Shown here in pieces: positions 14,128-21,559 of a DNA stretch of 26,151 bases (position 1 is the first letter of the stretch; each line of letters opens with the position of its first letter). Location: IMG/VR virus record IMGVR_UViG_3300046028_000151, positions 1-26,151 of that record; one strand, written 5' to 3'. Under the pieces are notes generated by a model. That model had not been told where the DNA came from. It ran no database searches and was given only the letters and a program-made list of their open reading frames with translations. The translations under genes were made by a program, and so were the position numbers. The DNA is from a virus.

Positions 14128-16080
14128 TTAAGCCTTAAATTGTGTGTTGCTTGCCAAGACTGTGAAAGTTGCACTACCTGTTTTGATAATTAGATAGCGG
14201 TAACTATCAATGCCACTAGCATTACCAGCAGTAGGCGCACCACCAAACCATCTAGTAGTCACACCCGATGTAGTGCCATCAACTTGCACAGCACTGTTGT
14301 AGTAAGCAGTAGAACCCTGAGTTACCAAGAAAGCCACAGTCATTGATTCGCCTGTAGCCATCAACGTATTGAGTGATGTACCGCTAGAGGCTCTGAAGTT
14401 AACTGTCCAGTTGGCAGATGCGTTACTGGTGTAGTACAGCACAGACTGAGTGGTGATGTCATAGTTGATAGTGCCAGTAGCTGCTGTTGCAGATACTGTT
14501 GCTACTTCAGCCGCATCGTTCAGAACAATCGCTTTGGCTGATGATGTGCCTGAGAATGTTTGTGTGCCTGTGAAGGTGTTGGCTACATTGACAACAGCAA
14601 TATTAGCCGCCGCAAGTGTTGTAGCACCTGTACCACCATTAGCAATTGGCAACGTACCAGTGACATTTGTTGCAGCATTAACAAAAGTAGTTGATGTACT
14701 TCCAGTACCACCATTGGCGATAGGAAGCGTACCTGTCACACCAGTAGACAATGGCAAGCCAGTTGCGTTTGTCAGTGTTGCACTTGTTGGAGTACCCAAT
14801 ATAGGTGTAACAAGTGTGGGGCTTGTTGACAATACATTATCGCCAGAACCAGTAGAAGTTGTTACTCCTGTACCACCATTAGCCACAGGCAAAGTACCCG
14901 TTACGCCTGTAGACAAAGGCAAACCAGTTAAGTTAGTTGCAGTGCCACTAGATGGAGTGCCTAAAGCACCCCCATTTACAACAGCAGCGCCAGCAGAACC
15001 CACGTTTACAGCTAAAGCCGTTGCTACACCAGTGCCAAGACCAGATACGCCAGAAGAAATTGGCAAACCAGTTGCATTTGTCAAAGTACCGCTTGTTGGT
15101 GTACCAAGAGCAGGGGTAACCAATGTAGGGCTGGTATCAAGAACCATCTTGCCAGTACCTGTAACGCCATTATTAAGCGTCACACCACCATAGGTCAGTT
15201 CACCATTCATTGACAATGTGCCAACACCAGACATATTGCCTGTTGTATCAGCAACAGTTACAACGCTGTTTTGAATTAACTTGCCAGTAGTGCTGTCAAA
15301 GCGAACCAAGGCATTGTCTGTTGCAGATGCTGGGCCAACTACATCTCCTGAACCACCACCACCAGATGCCGCAATCGTTTGATTAGGCCAAGTGCCAGTT
15401 ACTGTGATGTTTGTTCCAGCAACAATGCTAGGAGTAGCAGTGCCAGTACCACCATTAGCAACTGCCAATGTGCCAGCTAATGTGATTGTTCCAGATGTGG
15501 TGATTGGGCCACCACTTGTAGTCAATCCAGTTGTGCCACCAGAAACAGCAACACTTGACACAGTACCACTACCGCCACCACCACCTGCGCCACCGCTGGT
15601 AATAACTTTGATGCGGTCTTGTAGGTCTGACGAAACCACTTCACCTACGTTGATCTCTCTACCATCAGACAAAGCAATAATCAAAGAACCATCAAAATCG
15701 ATGTTGGCATTGGAAACTGATACGCCATCAATACCATCTACACCATCTTGACCTTTTGGGCCTTGTGGCCCTGTCTTGCCATCTTTGCCATCTCGTCCAT
15801 CTTTGCCGTTTTTACCGTCCCGCCCATCTTTACCATCAATACCATCACGACCATCTTTAATAGTGACGATGCGCTTTTCAAGGGCAGTGGTTACGTTGTC
15901 ATACTTGTCACGAATGTCGGTGTCGATCTTTTTGAGGGACTGGACAACCATTTGAGCATTTTCAGCGGCCTTGCGCTGTTGCATCTGCTTAACTTCGGAC
16001 ACAGAATTGTTAACAGCATTAAAGATATTATCTGCAATGCCATCAACATTATTATCATTGAAGATTTTATCGATTGCCAT
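14128..16080 (-). CDS. Tail fibre protein with collagen-like stalk
   Basis: 650 aa. Residues 1-75 are helical and charged (coiled-coil trimer start). Residues about 77-121 are about 15 Gly-x-y triplets (DGRDGKNGKDGRDGKDGK, then TGPQGPKGQDG), a collagen-like stalk. From about 170 to 500 come shaft repeats of the phage-fibre kind (LPLSTGVTGTLPVANGGTG occurs in several versions, with LVTPxLGTPTSxTLTNATG). The C-terminal 115 residues (from INYDITTQSVLYYTSNASAN to VLASNTQFKA) form a tip domain seen at the end of many fibres. It follows the portal gene with a 14-nt overlap and SD AGGAG inside it. Receptor specificity cannot be read from the sequence. Confidence 0.88.
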   Translation of the reverse strand: MAIDKIFNDNNVDGIADNIFNAVNNSVSEVKQMQQRKAAENAQMVVQSLKKIDTDIRDKYDNVTTALEKRIVTIKDGRDGIDGKDGRDGKNGKDGRDGKDGKTGPQGPKGQDGVDGIDGVSVSNANIDFDGSLIIALSDGREINVGEVVSSDLQDRIKVITSGGAGGGGGSGTVSSVAVSGGTTGLTTSGGPITTSGTITLAGTLAVANGGTGTATPSIVAGTNITVTGTWPNQTIAASGGGGSGDVVGPASATDNALVRFDSTTGKLIQNSVVTVADTTGNMSGVGTLSMNGELTYGGVTLNNGVTGTGKMVLDTSPTLVTPALGTPTSGTLTNATGLPISSGVSGLGTGVATALAVNVGSAGAAVVNGGALGTPSSGTATNLTGLPLSTGVTGTLPVANGGTGVTTSTGSGDNVLSTSPTLVTPILGTPTSATLTNATGLPLSTGVTGTLPIANGGTGSTSTTFVNAATNVTGTLPIANGGTGATTLAAANIAVVNVANTFTGTQTFSGTSSAKAIVLNDAAEVATVSATAATGTINYDITTQSVLYYTSNASANWTVNFRASSGTSLNTLMATGESMTVAFLVTQGSTAYYNSAVQVDGTTSGVTTRWFGGAPTAGNASGIDSYRYLIIKTGSATFTVLASNTQFKA

Positions 16081-18133
16081 TTGCCAACTCCTGATTTAAG
16101 TTTTGTAGAAACTCGTTTTCCATGTCTACTACGTTGCTTTTGGCATTATTCATCTGCAATTCAACAATCTTAGACTTGTTTTTGATGTCTGCTTCTTTCA
16201 GCATCAATTCGGCAATCTTAACTCGCTTGTCAAACTCACGAGATGCTTGGTCATCCTGATTAGGAAGATTCTTAGTCATTGCCGCCATGTTCTTAGACTG
16301 TACTTCTTGAGGCAACAACTGCGCCTCAACAGACAGTTTTGTAGCTTCAGCACGATTTTGTTCAGCCTGAGTGGTAGAAACAGCAATCTGAGCCTGTGCC
16401 GCTTGCAGTGCCAACTGTTGCTGAACCTGTTCCATCTGCTGTTGTTCAGGATTAGGCTTCATCATCTCATCCAAAGCCGCAATCAACTCAAATCTGTTGG
16501 TCAGGCTAGAGTTTTGCATGATTCCTTTGAGAATCAGAGGCAGAACAGGGGTGTTAGGGCCAAGAGTCTGCAACAAACCAATGAATTGCTGTTGTTCGTA
16601 CTCACGAGCAATGATGCCCAAGGTGGCAGTTGGCACAAAGTTCATATCCACAGAAGGATAACGCTCTGGGTCAAACTGCATAAAGCGGAAAGCAGCCTTC
16701 TTGATGAACGGAATCAGGAAGTCTTCTTGGAAGTTGACCAAAGTGCGCTTGTACTTCTTGATAATGGTAGCTACAGCAGTAGACATACCAGAACCATCAC
16801 GAGAAGCGTTACTAACCATGCCCTGAGAATCCAATGTTCCAGTGGCTTGCAACAACATACGCTCAAATTCCTTGGCAGTATTGAGGTTGTTCAGGCTGGT
16901 TTCACCAAACTTGAATGGGTAAATAATCTCAGAAGGTGCGCCATTGGTAAGAACTGCCTTGCCCGGCTTGATCTCAAACTTCATACCCCTTGGCAAACGA
17001 GTAGCATCCATTGCAATCATGGGGCTAGTAGTCAATGCCAGTGAATCCAAGTGGCTGCGGGTCTGGGCATCAATAGCTTTTTGCATATTGAAGGCTTTTT
17101 CCACAGTGCCACGACCTAACAAACGGTTAGGAATCGTGTCATCTTGGTAACTCAATACAGGACGATCTTTCATCATGTATGGGTTTTCTTCAGCTTTCAA
17201 CAACAAGCCATCGTTGGCAATGACCACAATGGCCTCAACCATGTCGGTGTAGTCTTCAGCCGCTGAATTCTCAGGGAACAACTCAACAATGTCCTTGTTT
17301 TCTTCCAAGTTGTTCAGGTACTCACGAGGCACAAGACCGTAGTAGGTTAACAACAGTACCTTTTCATCCTGATACTGAGAAACTTCTTGGGTTGGCTCAA
17401 GATCAGTGTCTTCATAGGTAGGGGTGATGTCAACCTTTCGGTAGATACCACGTTCAATACCTTGTACAACCTTATGAATTGAGACATACTTCTCAATAGC
17501 CACACCCATACAGTCATCAATGCTTGTCCCGTTGGGGTCAAACAAGAAGTTCTTAGGGTTGACAGGCATGATCTTGACCGCAATACGGTCTTTTTCAGTC
17601 ACGCCAATAGCGGCTTGCCCAACTTGGCCGGGGATTGCCTTGGTTGTTGGGATGTACTCTTTTTCAGTCTTGACGATGATCTCGCCAATGCCTGTTCCAT
17701 AGATTTCAGCCATCAACTCGATCTGATCGATAGCTTTTCTGATTTTGTCTTTCTTGAAGTCTTCCATCATTTGAGCCTTGATTAGCTCAACATCCAATGG
17801 ATTACCGTCTACATCTTGAAGATCGTCTTCAATGTCGAAGAAGTCGCCTTGACCAAAGATAGCTTCCATGATCTCGGCATGGCGGGTTTCTACGGCTTGT
17901 TGGGTAGCGGGGGTGACGATGCGGCTACGCTCAGATTCACGAGTCTTGTCTTCAGAAGCCCATTGACCACGGAAGATGCGTTCGTACTCTAGCCAGTCAG
18001 GGAGGAAGTTGACATCTCGGTAGTCACGCCACCGTTGGCAATGGTCAACGACAAAGGCAGTGATTTCTTTGTCAGCCTCTGTTGGCTGATAAAACTCGTT
18101 TTGCTCTAATTTCACTTGTTTGTCTGTTGCCAT
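16067..18133 (-). CDS. Portal protein
   Basis: 688 aa, within the size range of P22-type portals. The N-terminal segment RDYRDVNFLPDWLEYERIFR is followed by RSRIVTPATQQAVETRHAEI, a typical portal element. The middle holds IMPVNPKNFLFDPNG and NRLLGRGTVEKAFNMQKAID, which correspond to conserved portal segments before the crown. The C-terminus is a long Gln/Ala/Glu helical part that would line the barrel or tunnel. It lies between the large terminase and tail genes. The portal is the dodecameric DNA gate to which terminase docks. The assignment is strong by motifs and order. Confidence 0.9.
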   Translation of the reverse strand: MATDKQVKLEQNEFYQPTEADKEITAFVVDHCQRWRDYRDVNFLPDWLEYERIFRGQWASEDKTRESERSRIVTPATQQAVETRHAEIMEAIFGQGDFFDIEDDLQDVDGNPLDVELIKAQMMEDFKKDKIRKAIDQIELMAEIYGTGIGEIIVKTEKEYIPTTKAIPGQVGQAAIGVTEKDRIAVKIMPVNPKNFLFDPNGTSIDDCMGVAIEKYVSIHKVVQGIERGIYRKVDITPTYEDTDLEPTQEVSQYQDEKVLLLTYYGLVPREYLNNLEENKDIVELFPENSAAEDYTDMVEAIVVIANDGLLLKAEENPYMMKDRPVLSYQDDTIPNRLLGRGTVEKAFNMQKAIDAQTRSHLDSLALTTSPMIAMDATRLPRGMKFEIKPGKAVLTNGAPSEIIYPFKFGETSLNNLNTAKEFERMLLQATGTLDSQGMVSNASRDGSGMSTAVATIIKKYKRTLVNFQEDFLIPFIKKAAFRFMQFDPERYPSVDMNFVPTATLGIIAREYEQQQFIGLLQTLGPNTPVLPLILKGIMQNSSLTNRFELIAALDEMMKPNPEQQQMEQVQQQLALQAAQAQIAVSTTQAEQNRAEATKLSVEAQLLPQEVQSKNMAAMTKNLPNQDDQASREFDKRVKIAELMLKEADIKNKSKIVELQMNNAKSNVVDMENEFLQNLNQELANGNR

Positions 18134-18142
18134 TTATTTACC

Positions 18143-19402
18143 CTATACACCTGAAATGATGTCAACTGGTTGCCACTCGTCTTCATCATCTGCCTCAAAG
18201 TAAGAGGTTATAGACAACTGATCTATATAACTAAGGGAGTCCGGCAAGTCATCCTGAACACCCTGCGATGGAAACATCAGCAGTTGATCTAGGAACTCTG
18301 TCCAGTCTTCTTCCTTATTAAGCACTATTCTGCCATGCTCAAACCGTCCCTGCAATGCCCAAATCACCCTGTCTGACTTCTTCTTGTTCCCATGCGTCAA
18401 ATCCACAATATGAGCATATATGTTCGATTTTCGCATTAAATCAGACAAATAGGGAAGTACCGCATTTTTCAACGCTCCACGCTCAATCCCAATACTCAGC
18501 GGCTTGTAGTCCCGAATCGCCATCAGAATGTTCACAGCCGTAGTCCGAATGTCCCACCGACCATGCTCAATCTTCTCTACATACCACTTACCATCATCAG
18601 TGACCTTCACTACAGATATAGCCGTTTGATCTAACCGCTTCTTAGAGTTAGCAGCCTGTTTAGCCACCTCCTCAAATCCAGCCAAGTCAACCGCAATGAA
18701 ATAAGAACCCCTCTCAGGGATTTCCCCATACTTAATCCACTCCTCCTTGAAGACATCAGAGCCAGCATTGTCAAAACTAGCCATATATTCTTGCTTGAAC
18801 GCAAAGGAAGATAAGGTCTTCTTGGCACTCTCAATCTCAGCCTCGTCAATCAAAGGGTTGTCCTTGGTGGTGAAATGCCATGACTTCCAGTCAGGGTCTT
18901 GCTCCTCTTGCCCCAAGTTGTACAGGTCATAGAACCAATTCCTACCCTTTGGCGTACCAATAAACATGGCACGACCACGTTTGTCACTCAATGAAGCCCG
19001 AATCACCTGTTCCCAAGTCTCAGGCTTAATGTCAGCTACCTCGTCCAAGACTGCATATGTCAGACTGACACCCCGCAAAGTGTCAGGTCTATCCGAACCC
19101 CTCACATATATCTTGGCCCCATTAATCAAGGTCACTTCCATGTTGTTTACATGGCTAGACTGGATAATCTCACGACCTACATCCAAGAGAACATCCCACA
19201 CAATCTGACGAGCCTGACCTTGGGTGGGCGCAACGTACAGCACCGCCGAGCCACTTGGACAGCTAAGACCCTCAATCAATAAGGTGGTCACGGCTAGGCG
19301 TGACTTACCACAGCGCCTGCCAGCAACCACAACCTTGAACCTCGTCTTATCAGCATACACCTCTTGCTGCCACGGCAATAGCGCAAAGTTCAGATCAGCC
19401 AT
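18143..19402 (-). CDS. terL: Terminase large subunit (ATPase-nuclease)
   Basis: 419 aa. Walker A is AGRRCGKS (residues 27-34) and Walker B is YAVLDEVAD (116-124, D120/E121). The coupling motif MFIGTPKGRNWFYDLY is at about 146-161. The C-terminal RNase H-like nuclease has D239 in FIAVDLAG, E307 in SIGIERGA, and an acidic pair in DDLPDSLSYID (about 384-394) as likely metal ligands. It packages DNA into the prohead using ATP and cuts the concatemer. It overlaps the small-terminase candidate by 8 nt and ends 10 nt before the portal start. Complete, with no missing motif. Confidence 0.95.
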   Translation of the reverse strand: MADLNFALLPWQQEVYADKTRFKVVVAGRRCGKSRLAVTTLLIEGLSCPSGSAVLYVAPTQGQARQIVWDVLLDVGREIIQSSHVNNMEVTLINGAKIYVRGSDRPDTLRGVSLTYAVLDEVADIKPETWEQVIRASLSDKRGRAMFIGTPKGRNWFYDLYNLGQEEQDPDWKSWHFTTKDNPLIDEAEIESAKKTLSSFAFKQEYMASFDNAGSDVFKEEWIKYGEIPERGSYFIAVDLAGFEEVAKQAANSKKRLDQTAISVVKVTDDGKWYVEKIEHGRWDIRTTAVNILMAIRDYKPLSIGIERGALKNAVLPYLSDLMRKSNIYAHIVDLTHGNKKKSDRVIWALQGRFEHGRIVLNKEEDWTEFLDQLLMFPSQGVQDDLPDSLSYIDQLSITSYFEADDEDEWQPVDIISGV

Positions 19403-19820
19403 TCTTAGCCTCGATGTCTTCTATATCTTCTGGCTCAATTGTCGTTGTGGCAACTGTAGGTGCGCCTATGCCTGAAATAGTGATATTGACCGCACTCCTC
19501 TGGCTCTTATCCTTCTCAAACATGGATACAGGCAGGGTACGGTCAACGCACATCTTGATAGCCGCCATTTGTGCAGGGTGATTGTCATTCAACGCAATGG
19601 AAATCATCTTCTCCACGACATCCTTACCGCTAGACTTGATAAGCATATCCTTCAACTCTTTTAACCGCTGATGGTCAGTCTTGGGCAACGCTAAAGCAGG
19701 ATTCCTAGCGTACTCCTGTATCTGCCGCTTTAGGCCAAATGTGCCTTTGGGTCTACCAGCCTTCTTCTTCTGCGGCTCTGGCTCGTCATCCTGAATGTCA
19801 TCAATGTGCTCTATGTTCAC
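19395..19820 (-). CDS. Probable terminase small subunit
   Basis: 141 aa. GTG at 19820 is the chosen start, with AAGGA five bases upstream. The acidic N-terminus is followed by KKKAGRPKGTFGLKRQIQEY (about 18-37), whose GRPKG resembles an AT-hook. A helical core (KDVVEKMISIALNDNHPAQM ... AAIKMCVDRTLP) follows, and the acidic tail ends DIEDIEAKNG. Position directly before the large subunit with an 8-nt overlap, small size and a DNA-binding motif support recognition of the packaging site. Small subunits are poorly conserved, so the name rests mainly on context. Confidence 0.72.
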   Translation of the reverse strand: MNIEHIDDIQDDEPEPQKKKAGRPKGTFGLKRQIQEYARNPALALPKTDHQRLKELKDMLIKSSGKDVVEKMISIALNDNHPAQMAAIKMCVDRTLPVSMFEKDKSQRSAVNITISGIGAPTVATTTIEPEDIEDIEAKNG

Positions 19821-19891
19821 GATTGTCCTTGGGGGTTGTGGGCGTGATGTCGGGGATTATGGCTTTTTTTCACGCAATATGATAGATTTGT

Positions 19892-19980
19892 GTTGCTGGC
19901 GCAAAGTAACCGAATGATTCCCTTTGTGGTTATCTAGTTAATATTCGGGGCTCCCTGCGTCCAGCAACCCCCTTTTTTTT
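19892..19980 (+). other. Long inverted repeat with T8: candidate structured RNA or attenuator
   Basis: On the plus strand, GTTGCTGGCGC (19892-19902) pairs with GCGTCCAGCAAC (19957-19968) with one bulged T. Inside it, CCGAAT (19910-19915) pairs with ATTCGG (19943-19948). An alternative stem of GGGG (19947-19950) with CCCC (19969-19972) would sit directly before T8 (19973-19980), like an intrinsic terminator. The two folds exclude each other. It points away from the small-terminase gene, against the general gene direction. A tRNA was considered and rejected. Confidence 0.45.
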
Positions 19981-20100
19981 CAAATTGGGATAGTGGTTTG
20001 TTGGGATTTTGCTAGTTTTGTTTTTGGTGAGGGGCGGAGGCTCCCACAATTATCACGACCAGACCCGACCCCCTCCCCCCCCATCTCTAAAACAGACCAG

Positions 20101-20133
20101 TTATCCACAGGCACTTGTGGATACTGTGGATAA
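20101..20133. promoter_or_regulatory. DnaA-box-like cluster 1
   Basis: TTATCCACA on the plus strand at 20101-20109 matches the DnaA consensus TTATNCACA exactly. TGTGGATAA at 20125-20133 is the same box on the minus strand. TGTGGATAC at 20116-20124 is a one-mismatch copy directly beside it. The three sites lie in 33 bp, next to AT-rich DNA. Recruitment of host DnaA is inferred. Confidence 0.65.
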
Positions 20134-20290
20134 CATCTGCAAGTCGTTGATTCTATTGATGTTTTTATAGACGCTTACAAGTTGCTGACATATCTGGCTT
20201 TATACGATGTCCATTATGTTAACTAATAATATCTGAAAGCATTACACGCAATGGGTGAATGAAACGCAATCTGTAACCAATCGGCAAGAT

Positions 20291-20322
20291 TGTGCATAAC
20301 TTCGCCATCTGCCTGTGGATAA
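20291..20322. promoter_or_regulatory. DnaA-box-like cluster 2
   Basis: TGTGCATAA at 20291-20299 (minus-strand box TTATGCACA) and TGTGGATAA at 20314-20322 (TTATCCACA) both fit TTATNCACA exactly. They share orientation, with starts 23 bp apart, about two helix turns. They lie 158 bp from cluster 1, with AT-rich DNA between. Confidence 0.6.
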
Positions 20323-20336
20323 CTCGGCCGATCGGC

Positions 20337-20376
20337 GGGTTGGCAGCTGGCGGGGGCGGAGAGGGAGAGAGGCGGG
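20337..20376 (+). other. G-rich tract, possible G-quadruplex
   Basis: Four G runs of at least three (20337-20339, 20352-20356, 20363-20365, 20374-20376) lie on the plus strand in a purine-rich stretch. The loops are 12, 6 and 8 nt, so a quadruplex would be only moderately stable. It directly follows DnaA cluster 2. Confidence 0.35.
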
Positions 20377-20511
20377 TGGTGCTTTATTGGGGTACTAACC
20401 AAACTTTTAGCCATAAGACTTTTAAGTAGTAACAGATTCATTTGTTAGACATTTCAATTATTAAAAGATAAAAGACTCAAAGCATCCAGATAATCCGCAA
20501 GCCAATGCCAT

Positions 20512-20754
20512 TTAAACGCCACCAAAGGGGTCAGGAACGCCATCAATAGCGTCTTGCATGGTGTAGGTTACATCAACGCTTTCAAGCGGCATAAACGGCC
20601 TGTAACCCAAACTCCAAACATGGACGTAAACCCGCTGAAGTTCCAGCCAACCTTCGGTAATGTTTCCCTCGCCAGCTTGAAGCAACAGCACTAACTCCTC
20701 TGGCGTTAACTTGCGCTGGAAGTATTTGGTATCTCTCTTGGTCGGCCTCGCCAT
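20512..20754 (-). CDS. Small protein of unknown function, 80 aa
   Basis: MARPTKRDTKYFQRKLTPEE followed by LVLLLQAGEGNITEGWLELQ and a Trp/Tyr-rich middle (VYVHVWSLGYRPFMPLESVD). No known domain is recognised. GGGGAG upstream of ATG 20754 is formed by the last codons of the preceding gene, so the two are translationally coupled (2 nt apart). It is the last gene before the non-coding DnaA-box region. Early regulatory or replication roles are possible but unproven. Confidence 0.65.
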   Translation of the reverse strand: MARPTKRDTKYFQRKLTPEELVLLLQAGEGNITEGWLELQRVYVHVWSLGYRPFMPLESVDVTYTMQDAIDGVPDPFGGV

Positions 20755-20756
20755 CT

Positions 20757-21401
20757 TTACTCCCCAATCTTCTTGTACTTAGGCACATAGTCGCCATCAC
20801 CTTCAAAGGCGTGAAGGTCATCAGCCAAGTCTTCAAACCCTGAACCCTTACCAAACCCTTCACCAGCTTTAAAGCTAATGACCTTGGCTGTTGGGTCAAA
20901 GGCTTTGACCTTGATGATGGCTTGCACCAACTCATCATTGAGGATGACTTCCATCTCCTCCATGCTCCAGATCGTCAGGTCTTTGCGGCTGGCTTGTAAG
21001 TTGACCGCATCGTTGACGGTTTGGCAAACCGCATTGCGGACACCCTTTTGGTTCATCCATTCCACGAACCTGATCGGTGGGTTAGGGTCAACCTCATTTT
21101 CCACAGCCCACTTCTCCAAAGCGTCATAACCTTTGACCATGCCTTGAATCGCTCGGGTTAACCGATCAAGGTCTTGAAAGTCCAGAGCATCCCAAACCCT
21201 ACCCATTTGACCCCAAAACTTCGTCCTAAACTCACTGTCAACTAAAGTAATCAATCGGTCAACACCCCATTTTTCCCAATGTTGCTCCTTGCGCCTGTCC
21301 AACTCAACCAGCAGCGAGTTAGACGCAATCTCAAAATCCGTTGCCTTGCGCTTCGGCACTTGCAAATCCGGAACTTCCTTACGTGACAATTTTCGAACCA
21401 T
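20757..21401 (-). CDS. Unrecognised protein, 214 aa, probably replication-associated by position
   Basis: The basic N-terminus (MVRKLSRKEVPDLQVPKRKA) is followed by long helical stretches: ELDRRKEQHWEKWGVDRLIT, FWGQMGRVWDALDFQDLDRL and RAIQGMVKGYDALEKWAVEN. A VKAFDPTAKVISFKAGEGFG segment and an acidic tail follow. There is no membrane segment or catalytic motif that I can name. SD AAAGG is six bases upstream of ATG 21401. Placement right after the iteron-like array and before the DnaA-box region suggests an origin-linked function, which is inference only. Confidence 0.7.
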   Translation of the reverse strand: MVRKLSRKEVPDLQVPKRKATDFEIASNSLLVELDRRKEQHWEKWGVDRLITLVDSEFRTKFWGQMGRVWDALDFQDLDRLTRAIQGMVKGYDALEKWAVENEVDPNPPIRFVEWMNQKGVRNAVCQTVNDAVNLQASRKDLTIWSMEEMEVILNDELVQAIIKVKAFDPTAKVISFKAGEGFGKGSGFEDLADDLHAFEGDGDYVPKYKKIGE

Positions 21402-21430
21402 TTTGAACCTTTACAAAAAAAACAGACAAC

Positions 21431-21537
21431 AGACAAACCGACAGTGGACAAACCTCTTGTTCATAGACAAGAGGTGGTTTGTCCACATATACTCGGACAG
21501 ACAATTTGGACATTTGTCCGGTTTGTCCGGTTTGTCC
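21431..21537. repeat. Iteron-like array of GGTTTGTCC
   Basis: The 9-mer GGTTTGTCC is found exactly at 21476-21484, 21520-21528 and 21529-21537, and as its complement GGACAAACC at 21446-21454. Near copies are CATTTGTCC at 21511-21519 and AGACAAACC at 21431-21439. The three copies at 21511-21537 are head-to-tail. This resembles initiator-protein iterons or a repressor operator. A one-mismatch DnaA-like box (TTATCCACT, minus strand) follows at 21539-21547. Confidence 0.65.
21444..21486. repeat. Large hairpin within the iteron array
   Basis: GTGGACAAA (21444-21452) plus CCTCTTGT (21453-21460) pair with ACAAGAGG (21467-21474) and TTTGTCCAC (21478-21486). The loop is TCATAG and TGG is bulged on one side. 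It has 17 base pairs, so it would fold in either RNA strand. On the minus strand an eight-T run follows only about 22 nt later, so it is not a classic terminator. It could be an origin cruciform or an mRNA 3' protection element after the primase gene. Confidence 0.6.
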
Positions 21538-21559
21538 AGTGGATAAACATACAGTAGTG

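Larger units (their letters stand above)
19821..20511. other. 691-nt non-coding control region (candidate origin/packaging region)
   Basis: No convincing gene occurs on either strand; the only longer minus frame (20223-20441) lacks an SD and crosses the DnaA-box-like sites. Contents in order: GTG start leader of the small terminase gene, a foldable inverted repeat with T8 (19892-19980), a C-run near 20070-20082, DnaA-box-like sites, AT-rich DNA at 20150-20225, two further DnaA-box-like sites, a G-rich tract, and AT-rich sequence before 20511. Such mixed AT-rich plus box-containing DNA is typical of an origin. Its place just upstream of the terminase genes is also typical of packaging sites. 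Confidence 0.6.

Noticed and set aside
14465-15193. 242-codon plus-strand open frame
   Set aside because: Shadow of the repetitive fibre gene; Val/Pro/Ala-rich low-complexity translation without SD support.
16247-17044. 265-codon plus-strand open frame
   Set aside because: Antisense to the portal gene, with no recognisable motif; the portal reading is clearly real.
19892-19968. Possible tRNA
   Set aside because: The terminal stem is the right size, but no T-loop (TTCRA) or proper D and anticodon arms can be placed on either strand.
20223-20441. Minus-strand open frame of 72 codons in the non-coding region
   Set aside because: No SD, low-complexity translation, and it runs through two DnaA-box-like sites.
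21511-21537. Possible CRISPR repeats
   Set aside because: The repeats are 9 bp with no spacers; they are iteron-like, and the Cas4-like nuclease nearby is a phage recombination type.
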